This document shows, piece after piece, positions 11,252 through 20,770 of a stretch of DNA of 30,878 nucleotides (position 1 is its first letter; each line of letters starts with the position of its first letter). Both the position numbers and the translations under genes were made by a program. The notes below the pieces were generated by a model, which saw only the letters and a program-made list of their open reading frames with translations, did not search any database and was not told the origin of the DNA. This stretch comes from Cudoniella acicularis (Eukaryota > Ascomycota > Leotiomycetes > Helotiales > Helotiaceae). Where the stretch lies: positions 1-30,878 of the forward strand of contig JAAMPI010000595.1 in NCBI GenBank assembly GCA_013054445.1, written 5' to 3'.

Positions 11252-12240
11252 GGATGGGTAGTATCTTCCCCTAGGCTCCAAGAAAATGCGTTAAGAATAA
11301 AAAGGCAATTAACGTTTCAAATTAATTAGGTTTTATACTTACCCCGTGTGAAATGTTTATTCTGATCGCTGTAAATATTTGACATATGATTGAGAAAACC
11401 ATGGATTCTGGAAAGAGTCTGTTGCACATCGCAGTATTTCTGGTGCTGTGGTGCCCTCTGTTGAGTCTGTCCCTGACTCCCTGATGCATGGTGCTCCCTC
11501 CGAGATTTATTATTTCGTCTAGTACTATCTTGCCTAGAGTGATTTTGTTGCATATCGCAATCAAACGGTGCGGCTGGTGCGCTTTCGGTTCGTGGTGCGT
11601 TCATAGTAGAGCTTTGTTGCTCTTGCAGTCATCGGTGCTCATCTCCGTCCTTCGTCAACACTAATTGTCGACTGTTCTGTCGGGTATCTCCCTCTATAGT
11701 TAACTTAGTAACCTAAGTCGCTTTATAAACTTTTATAACTGTTCCCTTTTGAGGCAATATCTCGTCTACTTGATTCTGAAATTCCACTACCTGTCATCTC
11801 CCTCCGAAGCCCCTGATATAATACTGCCATTAAAAACATTTATGTATCCAGACTTCCTCTATTCGAAAAGAAAACACTGTCATTAATAAATCATCATGTA
11901 AAAACCTCTCCTCGAGATACTATCGCGGCCCCTTCCGTTTCCTGTTCCATATTCATTTGCTGAAATGGCTTCAGAACAGTTCAATTCGTGAGAATAACCC
12001 GCAAATTTCGCTCCTCGAGATTCTCCACTTTCAAAAATAACATGGCCGCGATGCAATCCTTTTACTCCGGTTGTCGATATATAAGGCGGATGTGACAAAT
12101 CTCTGAAGTGTTACTCGCGAGTTGGTGTAGCGCACATCTGTGAAGACAAACCCCACAAAATATCAAACAGCCACCCTCAAACAAATTCCCCTAGTCTCCC
12201 TCGAAGAGCATTACAGTACCGCTTCTAACGGCTTTCCCAC
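11252..12240. other. Intergenic region with degenerate repeats, no supported gene
   Basis: Converging 3' ends: the plus-strand peptide transporter and the minus-strand surface protein both end into this 989-bp interval. Three degenerate copies of a segment starting GTTGC and rich in GGTGC lie at about 11421-11460, 11547-11590 and 11616-11650. A minus-strand Gln/Ser-rich frame (11326-11604, 92 codons) covers two of them, but nothing else supports it as a gene. Confidence 0.5.
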
Positions 12241-13459
12241 TCAATTATTCCCATACCCTAACTCCGCTGCACCATACCTCGGCGCCATAACTGTCGCCTC
12301 AACCTCCTGCCCATATGGCTTCTCGGGAACCGGCGCATAAACCACCCCCTTCGAACCACTATCCCCATACAACGGCGACGGAGTAGGGTCATAATAACCC
12401 TGAGGCGGTGGCTGCTGCGGTGGTAGTGGCGCCATGTACATAGGCTGTTGTGGTGGACCTGGCGGGCCTTGAGGCGCTGGCTGGTATGCAGTGTTTGGAC
12501 TCGGGCCTCCTTGGTAAGCTCGGTTCCGCGCGCGCTTCTTTCGTTGACTAAATATTAATGCTACGATGGCGGCGAGGAGACCCAGACCTGCTAGACCGCC
12601 TACTGCGGCGGCTATGATGAGTGTTTTTGAGGCCCCGGGAGATGGAGTTGGAGTTGGTGAGGATGAGGAGGTTACGACCACTACCGCTGTTGGTGATGTT
12701 GATATTTGTTTTGAGGTAGTTGGAACTGAAATTACGGTTACACTTGATGTTGAAGAAGTAGAAGTAGCTATTCTCGTTAGAAAAAAGTCGTTGAATAAGT
12801 GGAATGGGGATTATTCTTGCGATTACCTTTCGGGCTTGAAGTAGCTGTCGTCGTTTGCGATGTTGTTGGGGGGGTGCTTGGTTTTGTCGACACAGCGGAA
12901 AGTGTAGGGGGTGTGATGTAATAAGTTGTCCCAGTTGAGACGGTATTGCATCCAATCATTACAGTCGTACTTTTACCACCAAGTTGATTCAAAATGATAT
13001 CAGTGATACAGATAGAGGCTGTTGCCGGACAGTCGTATGCAGCCGTTGATGCAACACGAATGCTACCCGCGGAGCAAGCTGTGAGGACAGCGCAACCAGA
13101 TACAGAGGCCGTCGTGGTGCAGCAACCTCCATAGTTCCCTTTCAGCTGCCACGTAGCTGTCGTGGAGCATGATTCCTCGATATCTAACGACAGCAACCAC
13201 AGAATATTAACCCAAACCACTCTTTTCCTACTACGGATGGGAAAAATTGAAACAATATAAAATATGGGGAGATGATTAGAGATCGGAAATCGGAAATCAT
13301 ACAAATAGACGACGCTGTGTCATAAACCCATCCGACAAAGTATGGATCAGCCCTTGCTTCGAGCAGAACCGGTGCAGCAGTGATGGCTGGCGGGCTTAGA
13401 GAGGCAGAAACAGTGTACAGAAGTGCCATAAATGCGACCAAGACCCCTCGTGAAGTCAT
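12241..13459 (-). CDS. WSC/Mid2-like single-pass cell-surface protein
   Basis: Predicted type I membrane protein of 346 aa, in the style of fungal wall-stress sensors; exact orthology is not claimed. Exons: 13459-13303, 13183-12827, 12767-12241; introns 119 and 59 bp with GTATGA and GTAATC donors, join in frame. Order: signal peptide (residues 1-19, MTSRGVLVAFMALLYTVSA); a compact ectodomain with eight cysteines including a CC pair (YGGCCTTT); a Ser/Thr-rich stalk (about residues 150-218), expected to be O-mannosylated; one transmembrane helix (about 221-244, Gly/Ala/Leu-rich); a basic stop-transfer SQRKKRARNR; and a Pro/Gln/Tyr-rich cytosolic tail with PPGPPQQP and PPQQPPPQGYY repeats that could bind SH3 or WW partners. 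Three CACGTG boxes lie 360-530 bp upstream of the start. Confidence 0.85.
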
Positions 13460-14116
13460 TTTGGCTCAAAGTTGCCGCAAACGACCGAATTCGTAAAAAC
13501 GTTGCAGGATGTTTTCCAGAAAAGATCAGCGACAGGGGAAACAGCGGGATGAACAAATACCCTGCGATTGAGCCGCAGCACTCCACAAACATGAAGTCTA
13601 GGCATCACACCTTAAGGGGCGTTGAACAGCCACTTTGCAGACTCTCGTTTCTTCTTCTGATTGCTCCTGAAAAGCCACTTGGGCCGATGTCTTAGACAAT
13701 AGTGGGGTTCTCCGCGCAAAGCAATTTCGAATTGACGAGACTAGTGACAAAGCTGAATCGATTTATTTCAGGCCGACTACATTCGTCGAATCGATGATTT
13801 GTTTTTCTGTGGTATGATTCCCACGTGCCATCAACCAGTTGAATGATGATCTTACGTGTGCGATTAGGGGGGCGAATCACGTGAGTAACATGTTGCACCT
13901 CCTGATTTTTCACAATCAATAGTCAGATCATTTTGGAACAATTGTCTGCCAATAATTTTAGTCTCAGAGTTTAGGCTTCAAACACGTGCTAAAAGAATGT
14001 ATTTTGATGTTTCCGATCGAAACCAAACCGTCACTGCTTTCTCAAGACTTTTAATCCCCCAACCTTCTCAAGCAATATTTCCACTTCCAACACCAACTGT
14101 CTCTCTGATGACAGAA
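13460..14116. promoter_or_regulatory. Upstream region of the surface-protein gene with three CACGTG boxes
   Basis: No gene seen. Palindromic CACGTG E-boxes occur at 13822-13827, 13878-13883 and 13983-13988; about 0.16 would be expected by chance in 657 bp. CACGTG is the core site of bHLH factors (Pho4/Cbf1/SRE-type). The boxes could serve the minus-strand surface-protein gene or lie in the 3' flank of the small secreted protein gene, which is on the same strand. Confidence 0.45.
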
Positions 14117-14465
14117 TCAGGCATTCTTGCATTTCTTGGCCGCATCACCGCGAGCCATCATCAAATTGCCCTTTTTTTATTAGATTTGCACCACACGTCC
14201 GCTTAGCAACGAGAACTTACCTTCTTCTCACAGCACTTATAGTAATTGTATTCACTGGAGCACTCATAGTAACCATCCTGGTACTGAGCGTCGGTGCCTA
14301 GATTTTTCAGTCTTTAATGTGTGCAGAAATGGATTGTGGTGTCATACAGCCGCTGTTTTCCTGCTCGCAACACTCGCCGTAGTAATTCTTTTCACACTTG
14401 TATTTATGTGTCTTTGCAGCAACCATGGCGGCAAGGGCAGTGAGGATGAGGAGGGAAAGCTTCAT
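14117..14465 (-). CDS. Small secreted cysteine-rich protein with internal duplication
   Basis: Model: exon 1 14465-14348, intron 14298-14347 (GTATGA donor, CTAG acceptor), exon 2 from 14297. It begins with a signal peptide, MKLSLLILTALAAMVAA, then a mature Tyr/Cys/Glu/Lys-rich chain with cysteines at 24, 32, 33, 40, 52, 61 and 62. Residues 22-34 (YKCEKNYYGECCE) and 50-63 (YECSSEYNYYKCCE) are two copies of one motif. The 3' end is ambiguous: a perfect GTAAGT donor follows codon 65. If spliced (86-bp intron 14135-14220) the gene ends at 14117 with KCKNA; if unspliced it ends at 14203 with VSSRC. Both give 70 aa and eight cysteines. A longer alternative uses an acceptor inside the poly-A stretch. 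No known family recognised; effector-like or defence-type secreted peptide is only a class description. Confidence 0.75.
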
Positions 14466-15967
14466 GATTGTTGGAGGTTCTGTTGGTTATTGACGCCGAA
14501 GTGTATTTGTTGTATGCTTGCTGTGATGATGTCTTGTTGAATTGACCTTGGGATTTGAACTGCTTTAAGGGGCTTTTCAGTCCATTTATGCTTTTCGTCC
14601 TTCGTGAAGGCTCTTAGATGCCGAACCGGCCTCGACCGAAGTTTTTGATCCTATGCCAAGTCCGAACCCCAGGGCTGAATACCGAGCGGGTGGGTGTGCC
14701 GTAAATGATGCCGATTCATCTAAGGTTAAATGTAAATGGAAGCCAAGACAACCTAAAATCTCACCTTAGAGGCTTCCGGTCATGAGATTGTTTCCATGTC
14801 CATGTTTTCTCACCACCTTACTTCTCCTAACGCCGAGTATGGAAATACATTAATTAACGATGGAGGCGAGGTGTGTTACATTTAATAGCCTCCATTATTT
14901 CTCATATCACGGCAATTTGCCCATTCGACGACAGGAATGAAGCGGCTCCGAATGGGTGCCGAAATATATTGCTTGTGTCACCGCGCCTGGAATTTTCGGT
15001 ACGTAAAAGGGTTGGTAAAACTGGCTGCAAAGCTATTTTGTGCGGGGAAACACCCTTCTGTAAGTTTTCGGGGCGTTTTAATTAAAAGAGCATATTTTGA
15101 TGACAGACAGATGCAATGTGTGTTCTCTCAGCTGTGAAAAAGTCTCATGATTCCACAGGTATGTGGGCGTATGCACCGTAACTTTTAATGCACAAAGTGC
15201 CGGCGCTTACCAACATCCAACTCATCCGACCCTATTATGGTTTGAATACCGTCAAGCACAGAAGATAGCTCATGAATAAAGTCAAAAATAAATGTAACCT
15301 TCCGTAGAGGGGTGAAGAAGAACTTCTCTTGGATAATGTGACTGCGCTTTTTTAAGTCATTTATGATTTAGGCAACGATTTCAACCCTCTTGGACACTTT
15401 AAAATACGGAAACTACAAGATTATTGAAGCCCGGAGAATTCTTCAAATTCCCAGACACTAAAACAACCTCGCTCAAAGATAAATATATGGACAATAACGT
15501 TGGCATTTGATTAATTCTAGAAAGTACAGTCATCTCTGCCTCTTTACCCCCCTAAAGTCTCCTGAGTGACGGAAGCACTCAACTCTTCTTACTTTCCATA
15601 CGCCACATGTCTCCATATGTCTCACGTAACACAATATATTAAATATATCTCATGGTGGAGTGTGGCGTATTTAACCTTACACTCCCTCCAACAATCGTCA
15701 CTCGACTTTCAACTCAGTACAATTGTGAGGCATTTTTGTAATCATGGCCTTCGGCTACTACTGCTTGACCGTCTCAAGCCTACTAAGGTTGTATTCTAAA
15801 GCACAAGGCTTCAGCTGTGAGCACTAATCACGCAAACGTTACATCCAATATTAAAATGCAGGCAAATAAAAGAAGGCATCCAAAGCCTCCTTTACTGCAA
15901 CTGAGCTTAGGAGGAAGATGAAGCCGCAGCCTCTGTATTCATCCATTAGCCTATAAATCCCTCACTT
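14466..15967. other. Long gene-poor region, nothing supported
   Basis: 1.5 kb upstream of the small secreted protein gene and downstream of the coiled-coil gene. Only short scattered frames on both strands, none with family resemblance, signal peptide or consistent splice structure. The part next to 14466 should hold the secreted-protein promoter. Confidence 0.5.
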
Positions 15968-16499
15968 TCACAAGCCTTCGGTGACCGCCAAATCACCACC
16001 ACTGGCTCTAGGTGCCTCTGACCAGTTACTGAAGTCCATGTCGTGCATCAAATCTCGCATTCCAAGGACCAAAGCCTCTGAAGTCCCACCACCCACAGGC
16101 AGAGGCCACCCTTCCACACTATCGAGCCTTTTCAGCACCTGTTAAGACTATGAGAAGATTTCCCCTGTCTGAAAACGCCGTGTCTCTACCCACTACTCAG
16201 AGCAAGCTCTTCTACCATCTCTAGACTTACCAACTTCCAATTCTGGTTAACGTTCCGTCCCGGCATTCTCTCCCGCTCCAGTCTCTCCACACCCACTCGA
16301 AAGCTCCGCCACCACCTCCTCCAACGCACGGACTTTCTCCTCAAGCCTTTGCATATTCTCCAACTCCTCTTTTCATCGTATCTAAACTCGTTTCCATGAC
16401 AGTGAGCCGAATTTTCATTTTGAAAATAGAGGTATTTTCTGCTATTGTCCTGTTTACTGCCGTTCCCGGAGGATTTGGATGAGGGGCACTCGAGCTCAT
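15968..16499 (-). pseudogene. Coiled-coil hypothetical protein gene with two apparent frameshifts
   Basis: No single frame is long, but coding-like pieces line up. From the ATG at 16499: MSSSAPHPNPPGTAV to METSLDTMK; then, after one extra A in AAAA (near 16384), a strongly helical segment EELENMQRLEEKVRALEEVV; then, after one extra G in GGG (near 16253), a stretch ending NVNQNWKL. A 92-bp intron (16139-16230, GTAAGT donor, TTAACAG acceptor) leads to the last exon VLKRLDSVEGWPLPVGGG to the stop TGA at 15968-15970. The frame also stays open upstream of the ATG (SLPWFLKPPGLSAHTKPSQD), so the true start may be further up. No known domain. Either a recently damaged gene or an intact gene with two homopolymer errors in the assembly. 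Confidence 0.55.
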
Positions 16500-17146
16500 G
16501 CTGATCTGAGTCCGTCCATTCGGTTGTCCGTTGTCGAATTCTGAATTGCGATCCTGGCTGGGTTTCGTGTGTGCTGAGAGTCCCGGAGGCTTAAGAAACC
16601 AAGGTAAGCTCGTTAAGATTGGAAGTGCGCTTGGGATTCAAAAGCAGAAACGCTGTATTGACTCTGTTATAATAGATCTATCTATCTTTCTTACTGATAT
16701 CTAAAGAGTTTCCCTTCAACCAAAATCAAAGGAGTAAGAGAATGATCACAAAAGCTTTAGAATTAGTGAGTGCTTTCTGGAGAACTCTCACGCATTTATG
16801 AGTTTGTTTACAGTTTCTGAATTTCTACGACTTCCAAAGCTAGGAATACTACGCAATTCCTTACCTTTCTTTAATCTGCGAGTAAGAAATTTGGTAGAAA
16901 AAGGTAGGTTACAAGGAGGGTTTGATTGACAAGCAGAACTTAATGATTCTAAAATATTATGAGTGGCTACCTCTTTCCCAACGGAGAAGGGCGACGAGAA
17001 GATAGCAGAATCAGGGCTGCTCTTTTGAATTCCAACAAGACTACACAAAATCGTCTAATGATCACACTTCCACCCAAATTCCTCACTGCTTAAAACAACC
17101 AAGTTGAAGAGCCCACCACATTCCAAATTCCAAAATCATCTATTGA
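16500..17146. other. Intergenic region with an unassigned reading frame
   Basis: Between the coiled-coil gene and the CoA-transferase stop. An open minus-strand stretch (16788-17048, 86 codons, Ser-rich, basic toward its end) has no ATG and no recognised similarity; it could be an upstream exon of the coiled-coil gene but no splice path was convincing. An 18-bp near repeat (17047-17064 and 17132-17149, 16 of 18) overlaps the CoA-transferase stop codon. Confidence 0.4.
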
Positions 17147-18887
17147 TCAATCCCAAGAAGGTTCAGTCCCATGATAACAAAATGGAACGGGCGGTGACGT
17201 CCACCTCGGCGTAATCCCCTCATCATCATACCTCACCAATGGACACACAATCCTCAAATCCTCCCCATAAACACTATCCTTAAAATGCTGATAATACTTC
17301 TCATTCGTAATCAAATCCGAATTCTTCTTCCAACTCGCTGCAATCATATAATAAAGCGGGATAACGGTATCCCCCGAACCCATCGGCTCAAACTTGTACT
17401 TCTCCTGAATCTTCGCCACAATCTCAGGTTGATACAACCCTACCTCTTTAATCAACGTGAAAGCATTGTAAGCCGTCAAGGCCGCAGTACCATGCCAAGA
17501 ACCCCCAAATTTCGCACGGTCGCGAAGCATCATCATGATATTCACAGCACTGACAATCCCTGTCGACATATCTGAAATAGGAAGCGAAGGCAGAACACCC
17601 TGTCCTAGAGGAAAGCCATAAGATCTTCCAACAACATACGAGCTTCCCGCGGCCGCATCAGCGATTTGCTGCCAGCCGGGCCTCTCAGCATAATACCCGT
17701 CAGGGCCATAGCAATTCTCGTCGAGGTAGATGATACCTTTTCCGCGCTTGTTGGCGATTTGGAGGATGGTGTTTAAGCCGAGCCCTTTTCGCTCAAGCGA
17801 TTTGAGGCGGTAGCCCTGGAGAATTACGTCGGCTTCTTCGACTAGTTTGATGATTTTTTCAAGGGAGCCGGCATCTCGGAGGTCGACTTCGTAGGCTTTT
17901 TTCCCGGCCATGAGACAGAATTGTGCTGGCTGTTGAGGTCAGTAACTGGGAGATTTATTAAGGAAGTCTTTTTCATACCGAGAAATCAGTCAAGTGACTC
18001 GACTGAATGCGAATAACAGTAGCCCCCATTGAAGCCAGCACAGCTCCGCAAGCCGGTGCAGCAATAATACGACACAATTCAAGCACTTTGATTCCCGCCA
18101 ACGGTCTTTTGTCTTCCATGACGGGGAACGGAACCAGATCAAGTTTTGGACATTGAGTTTGTTGCTGATAATTAATCAACGGATGTCTCGCCAGAGCTTT
18201 GCCCATTGTGGTTTTGAGCCAGCCTTCAGGGGAATAGACAATCGAACCGGGGAGTCCCATTTCCATCATCAGGAGCTCCATGTCTGGCGCTGTGAAGGAG
18301 TTTTCTATGTGTGACTTGATATACTCGTATGCGTCTGCATTGGAAGCAACAATGGTGTCGGGGTCAACACCCAAAGCATTCAACAGGGGATCAGGGTCCG
18401 TAGAACCGTGGATCTGGAACCAGACGTTGGGGGTCTTGGTTGGAGAGATGCATTGAGAGACCATACGGATGGGAGACCCGAGAGCATGTTGGTGGTAGTT
18501 TCTCATCTGGGGATTCTTCAAGACGGCTGGGCCATCCACGCCGTCTACTGTCACTAGACCGGGCTCGTTGCAGTACATCGAGGCCTGGTCTGTGTAAATG
18601 GATATCTTGGTATCGGTTTTGATTCCTTTGAGAGCCAAGATTTCGAGACCGACGATTCCTGCCATGGCGTGGAGCACAGCTGTGACAGCTTGGGATTTGA
18701 TAGGTCCTGGGATGCATGGTAAGTCGCTGCCTTCGAAGTGGACTCTGTCGAGAAGGGTGGCATCTGTTGTGAAACCTGGGGTTTTGGAGGCCAGGAATTT
18801 CAGAAGACGTTGGCATTCTTCTGGAACTGGAGTAAATGCTTCATCCACGAAGGAGCCTGGGCCATAGACACCATCATTTGGGGACAT
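17147..18887 (-). CDS. CaiB/BaiF family (class III) CoA-transferase-like protein
   Basis: Exons 18887-17979 and 17929-17147; the single 49-bp intron (GTATGA donor, CAACAG acceptor) joins in phase 0 to 563 aa, the size of fungal two-domain members. Family hallmarks: RPLAGIKVLELCRIIAAPAC leading to LASMGATVIRI (the Rossmann-like CoA-binding start), then AGKKAYEVDLRD, ADVILQGYRLKSLERKGLG and PISDMSTGIVSAVNIMMMLRDR. The N-terminal 260 residues form a degenerate first copy of the fold, as in other fungal members. Members move CoA between acyl groups or racemise acyl-CoA. By eye the catalytic Asp of formyl-CoA transferase (MQDAVLNL context) is replaced in TAALTAYNAFTL, so the reaction should not be assumed. 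Start: the only early ATG, MSPNDGVYG. No frame lesion. Confidence 0.88.
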
Positions 18888-20171
18888 GATGTTTGATGTT
18901 ACACGAAAAAGTCTTGTGTAGGTGATAATGTGATGGGCGGTTTCTCGACTTCTACGGTTTATTCAAAGCGCTTTTCGGGTATTTGCCTTTGCTACTTATA
19001 AGCACTCATTTCTCCTCCAACAATACATCTTCACTCTGGTATTGATCAACTTCCCGTTATATCGTGGCTTTTTCAAACACTGAGTAGTCATCAGCCAGCA
19101 TACTGCCTAAGTTCCGTCCCGTGAGAATGAAAGAATGATTCGATAAATCCAACCCGAATATCAAACGCCTTCATGCATCCGCCCTAACCGTACCCAATTT
19201 CGATGCAAGAAACATCCAATAAAGCTTATATAATCTATAATTTCTGCAGACACGCGATAGATTAGCTGCTTATTCATCGCAAAAGTGTGTGCCATTGCCT
19301 AGTCAGCAGGTCCTGGGTAAACGGAGTTAAGCCCTCAGCGCATAAGCAGGAAAACTTCTGTGATATTTGAGACTTTTGTGGCTGAGCTCAATATTAATTC
19401 CTTGGTTTTCAACTACATTATATTGACTTGAATTTAAGTGTTATATGGTTAAGATGAGTATTGCGATCGTTTTCATAGATGTTACAAGGTTCAGATAGTG
19501 AATCTACAGGTACCTATCGCTAAATCACAGCGGCCCTTCCGCTGAAACTTTACCGACTTACCCCCTATTTCCTACCCCGCACTGGTCGAGACGTATGTTG
19601 CGAAAGTCGTACAACACCACAAAATAAAGAACAACATTTTTCAGTCCTAAAATTCCCTGTAATGGCAAAAACTACACCTCTTAGTAATTCTCACAAAATA
19701 CTTAGAGAAAAATTAGATACCGTTTATGCTTTAAGAAGTGATTATACATCATGCCAAGTGTTATTATCTAGACTATCTCCTTCTAAAGTTATAAGATTTA
19801 AATCACATAACTGCGCAACGCTAGGTAACTTAAAAATTAACTATTTATTCACTTTTTAAGTAAAGTGGTGATTTGTTTTATTGTGAAGCTAGATATAATA
19901 ACAGCAGATTTAAGATCTCCTCGCGAATTTGAAAAGGAAGCCTCTTTTCATTTAGCGAGTACTTACACTCAAGTTGCAATAATCTATTTGCAGAATAGTA
20001 TAGCTAAAGCGAGGCTTGGAAGAATAGGAGAGTGTTTGGAGTTAATTATAATTTTCTAAAGTTTCAATATATTTATATATATCACTGTTTTAAGGTCTAT
20101 TTATCGTATCTCGCTCTCTCATCGATACTGTCTTCGTTCTCTTGAAGTTCCATCCTAAAATCACCACTAAT
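18888..20171. other. CoA-transferase promoter, then AT-rich relic sequence
   Basis: 18888-19400 is ordinary intergenic DNA that should contain the minus-strand CoA-transferase promoter. From about 19400 the sequence becomes strongly AT-rich. Two plus-strand frames there (19662-19859, 65 codons; 19865-20059, 64 codons) are in different frames and resemble nothing I recognise. A perfect CAGCGG/CCGCTG hairpin lies at 19528-19544. Best read as a decayed repeat, possibly mutated by RIP (repeat-induced point mutation); this is inference from composition only. Confidence 0.4.
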
Positions 20172-20189
20172 CAGTGTAGGAAAGAATTA
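20172..20189 (+). repeat. Left terminal inverted repeat of the hAT-like element
   Basis: Begins CAGTGTAGGAAAGAATTA, followed at once by CTAATC units. Pairs with 20753-20770. Confidence 0.7.
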
Positions 20190-20752
20190 ATCTAATCTAA
20201 TCAAATAATCTTGATTAGAATATGATTAGTGGTTGCTAATGTGGCTTGACTAGATTAGATTAATTAATCAATTAATCATCGATTAATTTGATTAATTGCT
20301 TAGTCAGCACGACTTTCTTAATATTTATAAGAAATATAAGTATTATATAAGCTCCCTATCTTTTATTCTATAAGCCCTCTTTCTAGCACTTTTATTTAGG
20401 CAGAAATAGGTAAGGTAAGACTATAGTAGAGGTAACCTGGGGGGGAGGGGGGGCTGGGCTTGTAGCCTTAGGCTATAAAAGAGAGTACGAGAGGGTTAGA
20501 GTGTAAGAGCATAGAAGAGAGGTATAAAAGCTGGCTTAATAGTATATATTCTTCTTAGCGTTTTGATTATATAATTATAAAAGAAAATTTTATAATATAA
20601 GACTACTCATAAGCTAAAATATATAGCTTAGTGTACACATGTTCCTTTATTTACTCACGTGATCGTATTAATCAGTTATTCTTGATTAGATTTTGATTAG
20701 CGCCTTAAACCGTTGATTAGATTAGATTAATAGCCATGAATCTAATCTAATC

Positions 20753-20770
20753 TAATCATTTCTTACACTG
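20753..20770 (-). repeat. Right terminal inverted repeat of the hAT-like element
   Basis: On the minus strand it begins CAGTGTAAGAAATGATTA; differs from the left end at 3 of 18 positions. Directly abuts the 3' part of the GMC pseudogene. Confidence 0.7.

Larger units (their letters stand above)
20172..20770. mobile_element. Non-autonomous hAT-like element (MITE), 599 bp
   Basis: Both ends carry the inverted sequence CAGTGTA(G/A)GAAA, with 15 of 18 terminal bases matching between 20172-20189 and the complement of 20753-20770. The flanks ccactaat (20164-20171) and ccaccaac (20771-20778) match at 6 of 8 positions, consistent with the 8-bp target duplication of hAT transposons; both differences are T on the left against C on the right. 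Just inside each end are clusters of GATTAG/CTAATC units, including TTGATTAGANTNTGATTAG at 20211-20229 and again at 20682-20700, like the subterminal transposase-binding repeats of hAT elements. No transposase frame is present. A TA target site, expected for mimp/mariner elements with similar CAGTG ends, is absent. Confidence 0.7.

Noticed and set aside
14319..14540. Plus-strand frame with hydrophobic segments
   Set aside because: It is the antisense shadow of the small secreted protein gene, whose exon-intron structure is much better supported.
16788..17048. 86-codon minus-strand open stretch downstream of the CoA-transferase
   Set aside because: No ATG, no recognised similarity, and no convincing splice connection to the coiled-coil gene; kept only as a remark.
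20172..20770. mimp/Tc1-mariner-type MITE with CAGTG ends
   Set aside because: No TA target duplication flanks the element; the 8-bp near-matching flanks fit hAT better.
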